NCBI RefSeq assembly: GCF_014192395.1
Contig: NZ_JACHXW010000030.1
Coordinates: 22,512 to 86,511 of the forward strand
Origin: Paenibacillus endophyticus
GTDB taxonomy: Bacteria > Bacillota > Bacilli > Paenibacillales > Paenibacillaceae
DNA: 64,000 bases
Direction of reading: 5' to 3'
The notes under the pieces were generated by a model that worked only from the letters and a program-made list of their open reading frames with translations, was not told where the DNA came from and ran no database searches. Within the stretch, counting starts at the first letter, position 1. Each line of letters starts with the position of its first letter. A program made the position numbers and the translations under genes. Shown here one piece after another: positions 26,157 to 34,735 of this stretch.

Positions 26157-27209
26157 TCAGTTGACTTTAGACATTGAGGCAATATGGTCTACTAATCTCA
26201 TAATCAAGGTAACGGCTTCGGCTCTGGTTGAGTAACCGTCTGGAGCAAACTTATTCTTGCCTCTTCCCTTGACTATGTCCATGTCCGTAGCTGTTGCAAT
26301 GGCTGGGTAAGCCCAATCTGGAACTTGGTCCGCATCATCATAGGCGAGCGCAGGACTCAAATTCTTCATCTTGTCTTCGTACCCAATTACACGCATGAGC
26401 ATGACCGTCATCTCAGAGCGGTTAATCCATTGGGATGGTCTGAACATGGCGTCATCATACCCTTTCACCAATCCAGCAGCAACCGCTTGCGATACATGGG
26501 ATTTTGCAAACTGTGGAATTTGCTCATAATCTTTAAATGTCTGTGCTTGGACAGATGGAGAAGACAGAGCCAGCGCTCTTGAAAGCATTGTGGTGAATTC
26601 AGCCCGAGTAACCTCCTTGTTTGGAGCGAATGTGCCATTTGGATATCCTTTAATCCACCCCATTGCCGTCGCTCTTACAATGTTTTCCTCTGCCCAATGG
26701 CCTTTTGTGTCAAGATAGTTACCCGAAATGACGACCTTCAACGATTGACCTGGTTCTGAAGTTGCACTGCTACCACCGCCGTCAACCAGCTTGACGCGAG
26801 TTAATTGAATGGTAGCATCGCCTTCACTTATAGCTTCGAATCGCAACGAGGCAAAGTGTACATCGCCGCTTTCGCCCATGGCATTGCCAACCTTCGTATG
26901 TGCGAATATAATTTTCCCGTTCTCAACAATCGATGGGACTGTGAAGCCTTCCCAAGTTGTAGATGCTTGACGGAATTTCAATACATTAGGGTCGTAGGAT
27001 AGACGAAGTTCATATCCAAAAACGTTCTTCGCGCTATGGCCTTCAACAGTGACTACCACTTCATCGCCAACTTTTGCATTGCCGATGGAGCTGCTTAATA
27101 AAAAAAAGGGATTTTCATCAGCGTTAGCCATGATCGGCATCATCGTGAATAGCAGAAGCATAGACAACAGAAGCTTAGACAGTAGCAACGGCAATTTTTG
27201 AATCTCCAA
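26157..27209 (-). CDS. Surface protein with cohesin domain and three SLH domains
   Basis: The secreted protein of 350 residues has a signal peptide (1-30, ends ANADEN), then a cohesin-like module (about 33-155: GDEVVVTVEG, SYDPNVLKFRQAS, FASLRFEAISEGDATI, LTRVKLVDGGG). Three S-layer homology repeats follow, each with the W-A/H-x-E-x-I...G-x-x-x-G-Y motif: GHWAEENIVRATAMGWIKGY (about 173-192), SHVSQAVAAGLVKGYDDAMF and PDWAYPAIATATDMDIVKG. SLH domains bind pyruvylated wall polymers, so a cohesin is displayed on the cell surface. The dockerin protein next door is an obvious candidate ligand. A terminator separates the two genes. Confidence 0.9.
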   Translation of the reverse strand: MEIQKLPLLLSKLLLSMLLLFTMMPIMANADENPFFLLSSSIGNAKVGDEVVVTVEGHSAKNVFGYELRLSYDPNVLKFRQASTTWEGFTVPSIVENGKIIFAHTKVGNAMGESGDVHFASLRFEAISEGDATIQLTRVKLVDGGGSSATSEPGQSLKVVISGNYLDTKGHWAEENIVRATAMGWIKGYPNGTFAPNKEVTRAEFTTMLSRALALSSPSVQAQTFKDYEQIPQFAKSHVSQAVAAGLVKGYDDAMFRPSQWINRSEMTVMLMRVIGYEDKMKNLSPALAYDDADQVPDWAYPAIATATDMDIVKGRGKNKFAPDGYSTRAEAVTLIMRLVDHIASMSKVN

Positions 27210-27250
27210 TTGAATCGTCTCCCTTGTTCATAGAACGGATAGTTGAGAAA

Positions 27251-27304
27251 CAGGTCCAAGGGTATTGACCGAATAAAGCTTAGGCGATACCCTTGGGCTG
27301 TTTT
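27251..27304 (-). terminator. Terminator after the dockerin-bearing protein gene
   Basis: CCAAGGGTAT (27256-27265) pairs with ATACCCTTGG (27287-27296), with further ACAG/CTGT pairing outside. It lies within 15 nt of the stop codon at 27310. It indicates that the two surface-protein genes are separate transcripts. Confidence 0.72.
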
Positions 27305-27309
27305 AAAAA

Positions 27310-30135
27310 TTATTTATTCAGAATAAGACGAGCCAATTTGACAAGGTCTTCAATGTCGACTGTGCCATCTTTATTCAAGTCGTACTGCTTTACTAGATCC
27401 CAATCTGGACTATCAGAAGATTTACCATAGGCTTTAGCAAGTAGAGCCAGGTCACCTACGCTTACTCTGCTATCGTCGTTGAAATCACCCGTAGTTATAG
27501 GTTTCTCTATCTTAACCTTATGCGTATCTCCATCTATTTCCGCCTCTACTCCATTGCCATCGGCAAGAACTAGCTGCGTCACTTCGATATCTGCTATTCC
27601 CGCTGTAGTCTTGGCTTTGAAGCTAAGTTTAAAGAGGTCCTGATTTGGATTGTTAGCGCTTTCATTCAAATGAATACCGATTATCCGAATGATTCCTTCT
27701 AGCTTATCCGTATCTAGAATTTCAAACTTCAGAGTATCCACAGATACAGGCTCGCCTACAAGATCTAGCTTATCAGCATCGTATTCGATCGTAATGTCTT
27801 GAGCATACACTTCTTGTTTCAAGCTTTCAAGACCGTAGGTCACATCGAAAGTATCACCAAACTTCACTAAATCTGGTCCTGACAAAGTTGCTGAGCTAGT
27901 AGTATTTTTTCTTTGCTGATCGAACATCCAATCAAAAATGTTCTTATCTGCGTACTCTGCATGGTTACCAGACTTGAAGCTTATGTTTGATTGGCCGATA
28001 AGGTTGCTGAACACTTGGGCTTCGGTTTCGTGCGGCGTCCAGTCAAAGCCGTAGTACGGGAAATTAAAGGCCTGGTTGGTTTCCAGAATCGACACGTTGG
28101 CTTCTAAATATAAGCCGCTGGTGCCAGCGCCTGTTTCGAAATACTGTCTCCATGAGGTACCTGCACCAGTGGTGTCATTCTTATGTGCATTCAGCCATAT
28201 GGCAGTTTTTGTGTACTCGGGATTCGCGGTAAGCTGTGCCACGTTTGGCAAATTGCCCCCTGCAAGCGGAACGATTGCTGCGAGGAACTCAGGATTGCGG
28301 TTGAAAAAACCGAGTGTGTACATGCTGCCCATCGAGAAGCCGGACATGTAGACACGGCTCGGATCCACCTTGCCCTCAGCGGCCAGTTTCCCCACATATG
28401 CAATTAGGGCCAAGTTGTTGGTCTGATTGTCCGCGTGGTTCTGCGTAGCTATGATGTGCGCGTTGTACTTGCCTGGGTTCTCCAGTTGGCGCTTGGAAAG
28501 CACGGCTGCGCCATTCGCGGTTTGCATAGGCGCGAAGAAGTCCCCTGAAGGGCCGCCGCGGCCGCCGCCATGGTTGTAGATAAACAGCGGGAGAGGACCT
28601 TCGTCTTCCCATGACTCGTCGATCGAAATCAGGATGTCCATGCTACCTGTGCCGCCCGGGTTCGTTTTGTCCGGGACAAACTTGTCAAGCGCCGGGTTTA
28701 CTACCGCTACCTGAGTGAAGCTCGGGGTTACGGCAGTGCCGTTTGTCAGCTTGATCTCACGATCCACGTTGACGCGGTAATTGAGGATCGCCGAGTATGC
28801 GTTTTGCAAGTTGCCCGAAACCATTGCGCCGGATGTATAGCCATTGACATTCCAGAACTCTAATTCAACGATGATGTAGCGTCCGCTCGCTGGCATATCT
28901 GTTACGAGGTCGTCGGATCCCGGTGCGGGCGATATGTAGCCAAGCGGCTCGGGATCATTGTTTACATATACTCTGGTGATATTGCGCAAGCCGTCGAAAA
29001 TCACGGTCGAGCCATCAAGCCTTGTGTTCTTGGCGGCCGCCGTGAACATGTCGGCGCTCAGGTCGGCAAGGTTTGCCGCGTTGCCTTCGCCAAGGTCGAT
29101 GATGACCGCTGTAGTGACGTTACCGACAGAGAATATGTCGTTATACACTGTGAACGGTAAATCCCCCGCGTTTGAAGCAGGCTTGAATGTCACGTGGATG
29201 CTTGTGCTGCTTGCGGTGACGTTCTCTATTGTGTATGTGTTGTCTGTAACAGCGACTTCTTCGCCGTTAACCGTAACCTTGTCTACTTCAAACCCGAACG
29301 CGGGGTTAAACGTGAAGGTCACGTCTTCGCCATCGTTCACCCAAACATGGCCTGCTAGGGAGGACGGGCTTATACTGCCGTTCGTGCCGGATGACGCCAT
29401 GACGTAGTGCTGAACGCCGACGGTCACGTTCGGTTCATACAACCGCAATGCCGGTGACTCCTGCATCTGAGCAAGCAGTTGAGCCGCGCTCGTCGTGCTA
29501 GCCGCCTTGCTTTTCGCGGTGTAGCCGGATTCCGTACTCGTTAGGGCCATGTTCCACTGGCTGTTCCCGCCCCAAATGTAAAGGGACACTGTGCCTTCAT
29601 TTTCATCCAGAACATGCATCAACATGCTCTGCTGGTTGCCATTGATGGCTGCGCCAGTCGTGTTGAGGGGCGCATGCTGCGCGTTGAAGCTGGATTCTCT
29701 TCTCAGGGGTTCCGTGCCTCCACCTGCGCCAGGGGCGTTGTTTAATACATGGTAGCCCGGGCCTTCGCCAAGACCGCCGGATGCCGCCGCAGTGTTTGTG
29801 CCAAGGCCAAACTGCCAGATCATGTCGTCCGTCACTTCGGATGTGATTAAGCCTTCTTCATCAATCGTCACGGGCTTGGACAACATACCAATCTGAGTGT
29901 CGCCGGTGACGTCGCCGGGTGTGTCAATTGTCGCTTGAGCGTTAGCAAGCGCGCCGATCTCGGATACGATGAGATAGCTTTTGCCAATCTGGAAATCAGC
30001 AAGGTCGACCTGCCTCCACGTGTCGCTTGGTCCCGGAGCTGCCTCCGCCTTGTTCTGAGAAAAGTTGGGTAACATTACACCTGATACCATAATAAAGCAA
30101 ATCAAAAGAGCTACCACTAATCTTAATTTACGCAT
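27310..30135 (-). CDS. Secreted esterase-like protein with cohesin and dockerin
   Basis: The 941-residue secreted protein has a signal peptide (1-32), an unassigned region (about 33-235) and a repeat-like module (about 236-320, GEDVTFTFNPAFGFEVDKVT). An alpha/beta hydrolase region (about 480-735) contains LPLFIYNHGGGRGGPSG and the nucleophile elbow GFSMGS (Ser near 602). A cohesin-like module (about 757-870) and a C-terminal type I dockerin (about 881-941) follow. The dockerin has two calcium-loop repeats, GDFNDDSRVSVGDLALLAKA and YDLNKDGTVDIEDLVKLARL. The closest enzymatic type is a secreted esterase/depolymerase such as feruloyl or acetyl xylan esterase; the substrate is inferred from neighbours. 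The middle is noticeably GC-richer than the cohesin-dockerin end. Confidence 0.85.
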   Translation of the reverse strand: MRKLRLVVALLICFIMVSGVMLPNFSQNKAEAAPGPSDTWRQVDLADFQIGKSYLIVSEIGALANAQATIDTPGDVTGDTQIGMLSKPVTIDEEGLITSEVTDDMIWQFGLGTNTAAASGGLGEGPGYHVLNNAPGAGGGTEPLRRESSFNAQHAPLNTTGAAINGNQQSMLMHVLDENEGTVSLYIWGGNSQWNMALTSTESGYTAKSKAASTTSAAQLLAQMQESPALRLYEPNVTVGVQHYVMASSGTNGSISPSSLAGHVWVNDGEDVTFTFNPAFGFEVDKVTVNGEEVAVTDNTYTIENVTASSTSIHVTFKPASNAGDLPFTVYNDIFSVGNVTTAVIIDLGEGNAANLADLSADMFTAAAKNTRLDGSTVIFDGLRNITRVYVNNDPEPLGYISPAPGSDDLVTDMPASGRYIIVELEFWNVNGYTSGAMVSGNLQNAYSAILNYRVNVDREIKLTNGTAVTPSFTQVAVVNPALDKFVPDKTNPGGTGSMDILISIDESWEDEGPLPLFIYNHGGGRGGPSGDFFAPMQTANGAAVLSKRQLENPGKYNAHIIATQNHADNQTNNLALIAYVGKLAAEGKVDPSRVYMSGFSMGSMYTLGFFNRNPEFLAAIVPLAGGNLPNVAQLTANPEYTKTAIWLNAHKNDTTGAGTSWRQYFETGAGTSGLYLEANVSILETNQAFNFPYYGFDWTPHETEAQVFSNLIGQSNISFKSGNHAEYADKNIFDWMFDQQRKNTTSSATLSGPDLVKFGDTFDVTYGLESLKQEVYAQDITIEYDADKLDLVGEPVSVDTLKFEILDTDKLEGIIRIIGIHLNESANNPNQDLFKLSFKAKTTAGIADIEVTQLVLADGNGVEAEIDGDTHKVKIEKPITTGDFNDDSRVSVGDLALLAKAYGKSSDSPDWDLVKQYDLNKDGTVDIEDLVKLARLILNK

Positions 30136-30269
30136 TGTCTACAACATCCTCTCTTATTCCTTTTTTCCACTCATTACAGTTTGACGACATAACTATCGCC
30201 TACAAAATGAAAACCAACTTAATCCCCCCCCTCAGTATGATATTAGATATGAATAGGCTTTCGTATGTT

Positions 30270-31097
30270 CTAGCCTTTGACAGCGCCCGCGGCGATCCCC
30301 TTGACGATATGCTTTTGCATAATAATAAAGAAAATGAATATCGGCACCAATGTGATGACCGTAAGTGTCATGAACATTGGCCAATTAACGGTAAATTCGC
30401 CTTTGGCTCTATAAATTTGCAGAACAAGTGTCGATTTGGAGTTTGAATTCAAGAACAGCATAGGTGCCAAAAAGTCGTTCCATATCCACATTGTCTGAAA
30501 GATGATACTCGTAATCGTAATGGGCTTAAGTAGCGGGAAGATGATTCTCCAGAAGATGCCCCATATGCTGCAGCCATCAATGACGGCCGCTTCGGGCAGC
30601 TCCCGCGGAATCGACTTCATATATCCTGTCATTAGGAAGAAGACGAAAACAGATCCGCTCATATACAGAATTATCAAACCATATATTTTATCGATCAGGT
30701 GCAAATCACTCATCAATACGAATAAAGGAATGAGTGTCGCTTGGAAAGGAATCATAAAACCGGCAAGCAAATAGAGCATAGCAAACCGTGTTAATCGATT
30801 CGCATTGAACACAACCGGATACGCCGCCATTGCACCAATCAAAACAATTAATACGACAGAAAAGGTCGTGATTGTCAGAGTGTTCCAAAAGCTGCGTATG
30901 ATCGAAGTTTCCTCGAGAACCTGAACATAGTTTTTGAATATCCATTTCGAAGGGAGAGCCATAGGGCTCTTTGCAGCATCTTGCATCGTTTTGAACGTGT
31001 TGACAATGATCATATAAAATGGGAAAAACGCAATTACTCCGGCAGGGAGCATCAATATATCTAGTATCCATAACCGTTTTTCAGATGTTTTTGTCAT
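30270..31097 (-). CDS. Sugar ABC importer permease (MalG-like, CUT1)
   Basis: This is the second membrane subunit of a carbohydrate importer. The 275 residues have six helices, and the EAA loop LPEAAVIDGCSIWGIFWRIIF (about 164-184) lies where the ATPase docks. It ends in IIMQKHIVKGIAAGAVKG, the family tail. Its start overlaps the MalF-like stop by 4 nt. The dockerin-bearing esterase gene ends the same strand 134 nt upstream of the permease stop on the other side, but it is transcribed separately. Confidence 0.92.
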   Translation of the reverse strand: MTKTSEKRLWILDILMLPAGVIAFFPFYMIIVNTFKTMQDAAKSPMALPSKWIFKNYVQVLEETSIIRSFWNTLTITTFSVVLIVLIGAMAAYPVVFNANRLTRFAMLYLLAGFMIPFQATLIPLFVLMSDLHLIDKIYGLIILYMSGSVFVFFLMTGYMKSIPRELPEAAVIDGCSIWGIFWRIIFPLLKPITITSIIFQTMWIWNDFLAPMLFLNSNSKSTLVLQIYRAKGEFTVNWPMFMTLTVITLVPIFIFFIIMQKHIVKGIAAGAVKG

Positions 31098-31978
31098 TGT
31101 AAGCCCTGCTCCCTTCGTTGCATTACTGTAACTTGGAAGATCGCAATCGCTAACACAATTAGGAAAAAGACGATCGACATTGCCGATGCTAGTCCGTACT
31201 GTGTTTCAGATATTCCCCTTTGTACAATTACCTGGGTTATCGAGTAAGTTTCATAGCCAGGCCCGCCCTTTGTCAATGCGAATGGAATCTCAAAAACTTT
31301 GAGCCCGCCGGTTAGCAGTAACATGACACTGACCGTCATCGCAGGTGCGAGAAGCGGAAAAGTTATAAACCGAATTTTCTGTAAACGGTTCGCCCCATCT
31401 ATTGACGCTGCTTCGTAATAATCTTTCGGAATGGATTGCAGAAATGCTAAATACAACACTGCGTGCCATCCTGTTATCGCCCATGTTGCTACGACGATCG
31501 TAGATAGTTTCGCTAGTAAAGGGTCGGACAGCCAGGGCTGAGGGCCGAAGTTAAACAGCTCTCTAAGGACGTTATTCAGTACACCCGAACTAATCGGTGC
31601 AAGGATAAATCCCCAAATATAGGCGAGTAGTAAGCCGCTTGGAATCGATGGGAAGAAAAAAATTGCGCGATGAAAGTTTCTGGTTAAAAATTTTTGATCC
31701 AATATCATAGCAAGCGGGATAGCTAATAACGTAACAAGTAAGGCTTTTCCAAAAGTGAAAAATAACGTATAGGAAATGGCGGATGTAATCGCATCATCAA
31801 CAAATATCCGCGCATAGTTTTTCAAGCCAACAAAATCATATGTCTTCGTATATCCGTCAAAATTAGTAAAACTTAAGAAAAACGATTTTACTAACGGATA
31901 GATCGTAAACAATGAGTATATAGCTAGAATCGGAAGCAAAAACAAAAGAAACTGTAGTTGACGAACAAACTTGGCCAT
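31094..31978 (-). CDS. Sugar ABC importer permease (MalF-like, CUT1)
   Basis: The 294-residue first membrane subunit opens QFLLFLLPILAIYSLFTIYPL and has six helices, with the EAA loop DYYEAASIDGANRLQKIRFIT (about 188-208) and LTGGLKVFEIPFALTKGGPG, the typical CUT1 C-terminal motif. It follows the solute-binding gene across a hairpin (32083-32106). As with the other importer here, no ATPase gene is adjacent, so a shared MsmX-like ATPase is likely. Confidence 0.92.
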   Translation of the reverse strand: MAKFVRQLQFLLFLLPILAIYSLFTIYPLVKSFFLSFTNFDGYTKTYDFVGLKNYARIFVDDAITSAISYTLFFTFGKALLVTLLAIPLAMILDQKFLTRNFHRAIFFFPSIPSGLLLAYIWGFILAPISSGVLNNVLRELFNFGPQPWLSDPLLAKLSTIVVATWAITGWHAVLYLAFLQSIPKDYYEAASIDGANRLQKIRFITFPLLAPAMTVSVMLLLTGGLKVFEIPFALTKGGPGYETYSITQVIVQRGISETQYGLASAMSIVFFLIVLAIAIFQVTVMQRREQGLQ

Positions 31979-32082
31979 AATTTGCCTCCCTTAAAACGTT
32001 GTTTGCTTATGTCGGTAGTAGATAAAATGGAAACGGAAGCACATATTTAATAAGGAATAGAGGTATATATAGTTGAAGAGAG

Positions 32083-32106
32083 GGAGTGGGTTTCCCTTCC
32101 CACTCC
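32083..32106 (-). terminator. Hairpin between binding protein and permease genes
   Basis: GGAGTGGG (32083-32090) pairs with CCCACTCC (32099-32106) 16 bases after the binding-protein stop. Such partial terminators or mRNA-protecting hairpins often raise the amount of binding protein over permeases. A U-rich stretch follows on the minus strand. Confidence 0.65.
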
Positions 32107-32121
32107 TTTGACTAATTTCGA

Positions 32122-33423
32122 TTATTTATTATCCATTTCTTTCAGTTTATTATCCAGTGAAGCAGTAGCTTGCTCAGGTGTTATTTTGCCAACTACAATA
32201 TCTTGATATGATACAAGGAATTGGTTGCGAAGCGCTTCTTGATGCCTGTTCCATGTTACCATTGGCAAGTAAATCTTACTTGCCATCAGCCCATCTCTAT
32301 ATGCAGGTAGATATCTCGGGTCTACTTCGCTTTCATAGCCTTGAACCGTAATGATGCCGCCTGTACCTTCCTCGAATTGCTTCAGTCCTTCATGGGATGC
32401 CATATACTCAAGGAACAGCATCGCTTCTTCCTTGTTTTTCGTTTTAACGTTGATAGCAAAACCTGTACCTGGAGCACCGTTGTAATATTTGTTACCAGGT
32501 TCTTTACCTGGAATACCCATAATTTCGAAATCAATATCCGGATTCATTTCCTCAACTGGACCAATATTCCAAGGACCACCAGGGAACATAGCCACGTTGC
32601 CAAGGGCGAATTCGGTAGCCACTTGATCACTTGTCATTCCGATCATATCTGGCGTCAGAATTTTATTGTCGATAAGTCCTTCCTTCCACATCGTGAGCAC
32701 TTCAGTCCAGCCTTCAGCGAATGTTGCCTCGCCTTTAAACAGCTTCTCGTCAAACGTTGGGTCTTTCGATAGTACATTACTGCCGAACATCGCAGATTGC
32801 ATAATTGTAATATCATGCATTCTGTCATAGAGAGGAATGACGCCAATTTCTTTTAGCTTCAAACAGGCCTCAATGAACTCATCCCATGTTTCTGGTAATT
32901 GTGTGATGCCAGCCTTTTGGAACAATTCCTTATTATAAAACAAGCCACCTGCCCATCCGGATTGTGAAAAGGCATACGTTCTTCCATCTTTACTAACCAT
33001 CGATTTGTTGCTGTCCAACATTATTTTCATGAATGGTTCGTCTGTCAAATCAAGTGCAAAATCGCCATCGATAATCTCATTACGATTTTCTGCGGCAATC
33101 ATGAAGATATCAGGCGCCGTATCAGACAACAACATCGTCTGAAGTTTAGCAACATAATCCGCTACTGGTGGAGCAAATTGAAAATCGAATGTGATATGCG
33201 GATATTTTTCTTTAAAGCCGTCAATAAGAGGTTTCATTTCTTTTTCATTGTTCCATGCAAGAATACTTAACTTAACCGGTTTAGGTTGATTTTCACCCTT
33301 TGTAGCATTGTTGGTTGAACCTTCATTGTTGGTATTACCTGTATTGCTGGTATTGCCGCATGCAGCGAGCACAACTGACAAACAAAGGACAGTGATTAAT
33401 AGCAAAAGAGACGTTTTCTTCAT
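32122..33423 (-). CDS. Sugar-binding lipoprotein of the ABC importer
   Basis: The family 1 extracellular solute-binding protein of 433 residues has a signal peptide ending in the lipobox SVVLAAC (Cys22), followed by an asparagine/threonine-rich linker, NTSNTGNTNNEGSTNN. The body has the usual two-lobe pattern, with KPVKLSILAWNNEKEMKPLI (about 47-66), the AFSQSGWAGGLFYNKELFQKAGI hinge region and AINVKTKNKEEAMLFLEYMAS near the end. A two-component system lies upstream, and a cre-like site sits in its promoter region. It probably binds a plant-derived oligosaccharide; the sugar is inferred from context. Confidence 0.93.
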   Translation of the reverse strand: MKKTSLLLLITVLCLSVVLAACGNTSNTGNTNNEGSTNNATKGENQPKPVKLSILAWNNEKEMKPLIDGFKEKYPHITFDFQFAPPVADYVAKLQTMLLSDTAPDIFMIAAENRNEIIDGDFALDLTDEPFMKIMLDSNKSMVSKDGRTYAFSQSGWAGGLFYNKELFQKAGITQLPETWDEFIEACLKLKEIGVIPLYDRMHDITIMQSAMFGSNVLSKDPTFDEKLFKGEATFAEGWTEVLTMWKEGLIDNKILTPDMIGMTSDQVATEFALGNVAMFPGGPWNIGPVEEMNPDIDFEIMGIPGKEPGNKYYNGAPGTGFAINVKTKNKEEAMLFLEYMASHEGLKQFEEGTGGIITVQGYESEVDPRYLPAYRDGLMASKIYLPMVTWNRHQEALRNQFLVSYQDIVVGKITPEQATASLDNKLKEMDNK

Positions 33424-33468
33424 GTTTGACTTACCCCCATATAATCATTTTTTTGTAATAAGCACTCG

Positions 33469-33510
33469 TTGTAAGCACTTACAAGTAAAGTTTAATATGA
33501 AAGCGCTTTA
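33469..33510 (-). promoter_or_regulatory. cre-like site and palindrome before the importer genes
   Basis: TGAAAGCGCTTTAA (33498-33511) matches the CcpA cre pattern TGWAANCGNTNWCA except for one base in the last half. Next to it TTGTAAG-CA-CTTACAA (33469-33484) is a perfect 16-bp palindrome. Both lie 46-90 bases upstream of the solute-binding gene. They suggest catabolite repression plus a second regulator. Confidence 0.6.
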
Positions 33511-33565
33511 ATTTGAATTCATATTGTTGCAATATTGGTTGCCAAATGTTGCACTTGTAGCATAT

Positions 33566-34714
33566 TCAGTTAGAGGGGCGAATAAAAGATGCGCGGTACT
33601 CTTTAGGCGTAACACCAAAATGCTTCTTGAAAGCGCGGCTAAAGTGGCTCTCATCCAAAAAGCCTGTATGCTCCGCGATGTGATTGTTCCTCCAATTCGT
33701 TGAAACGAGCAGTTCTGCGGCTTTATTCATCCGCACCTGTGTCACATAAGCCCAATAATTCACTCCGAATTCTTGTTTGAACGTACGGCTTAATTGGTAC
33801 TTGTCTATATCGAAGCGATCTGCCACTGATTGCAAAGATAAATCTTCTTGATATCCCCTTTCTATATACGGTTTAATCCGGCATACAGCATCCAGAAGCT
33901 TGGATATGGTTTCCGAAGCATGTCCTCTTACCGCACGTGTGCTCTCAGCAATTAGCTGTGGAAGGAAAGGGGCTTCTTGGGCAATTGAACTAATTCCAAC
34001 AGACAATGTGTGGGGCGGTGTTGACCCCGCCGCTTTTTTCATCACAGATTCACAAAACTCAAGCAAAAGAATGTTCGTTAGATCTTTCCCCCCACCGATT
34101 AGTACCACTTGCTCCTTTCGGTTATTACAACACATCACACAGTGGATTTTGATGACCGCTTGCTCTTTCAGCAAGTAGGAATAATCATTCTTCGATGGCA
34201 TACTGCCTACGAATGTCATAATAGCAAAATGATTGATAGAGAGAAACTCTAGACCGTCTTGGAAGTTTTTTAACGAATCTGCTTCGATATGTCCAGAGTA
34301 TATCGTTCGATCGAGTTCGCTGCGTATTGATTGCTCAGCATCTAATATAGATTGTTGAATCAGCTCGCGTATTGCATCCCTAAGCAATTCCGCATCGACC
34401 GGCTTTAACAGGTAGTGGGAAACCTGAAGCCGAAGCGCATCCCTAGCATATTCGAATTGATCATACGCACTTAGAATGATTGTACGAGGAATTTTGTCCA
34501 AATGTTGAATCCGTCTCAACGATTCGATTCCGTCAAGCAACGGCATATGAATATCCATGATTGCCAGATCGGGGCGGAAGGTTTCAATCTTGTTGGCTGC
34601 TTCGTCCCCGTTATATGCATGTTGTACCTCACTAATTCCCAGATCCGCCCAATCCATTACTTTATCTAAATATCTATGCAAAGATAATTGATCGTCTGCA
34701 ATAAGCAACTTCAT
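33566..34714 (-). CDS. YesN-type AraC-family response regulator
   Basis: The 382-residue regulator has an N-terminal receiver domain (about 1-120) with acidic pocket IADDQ, phosphorylation site Asp54 in LAIMDIHMPLLDG and conserved Lys in HYLLKPVD. A middle linker is followed by a C-terminal AraC/XylS double helix-turn-helix (about 285-380: SLQSVADRFDIDKYQLSRTF, HIAEHTGFLDESHFSRAFKK). It pairs with the YesM-like kinase 22 nt upstream and probably activates the importer operon in response to an extracellular sugar. Confidence 0.94.
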   Translation of the reverse strand: MKLLIADDQLSLHRYLDKVMDWADLGISEVQHAYNGDEAANKIETFRPDLAIMDIHMPLLDGIESLRRIQHLDKIPRTIILSAYDQFEYARDALRLQVSHYLLKPVDAELLRDAIRELIQQSILDAEQSIRSELDRTIYSGHIEADSLKNFQDGLEFLSINHFAIMTFVGSMPSKNDYSYLLKEQAVIKIHCVMCCNNRKEQVVLIGGGKDLTNILLLEFCESVMKKAAGSTPPHTLSVGISSIAQEAPFLPQLIAESTRAVRGHASETISKLLDAVCRIKPYIERGYQEDLSLQSVADRFDIDKYQLSRTFKQEFGVNYWAYVTQVRMNKAAELLVSTNWRNNHIAEHTGFLDESHFSRAFKKHFGVTPKEYRASFIRPSN

Positions 34715-34735
34715 GCCCGCTACCTCCTGTAGATG

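Noticed and set aside
28958..29407. A 149-codon plus-strand frame inside the dockerin-bearing gene
   Set aside because: It is an antisense shadow of a well-supported secreted protein in a GC-rich stretch.
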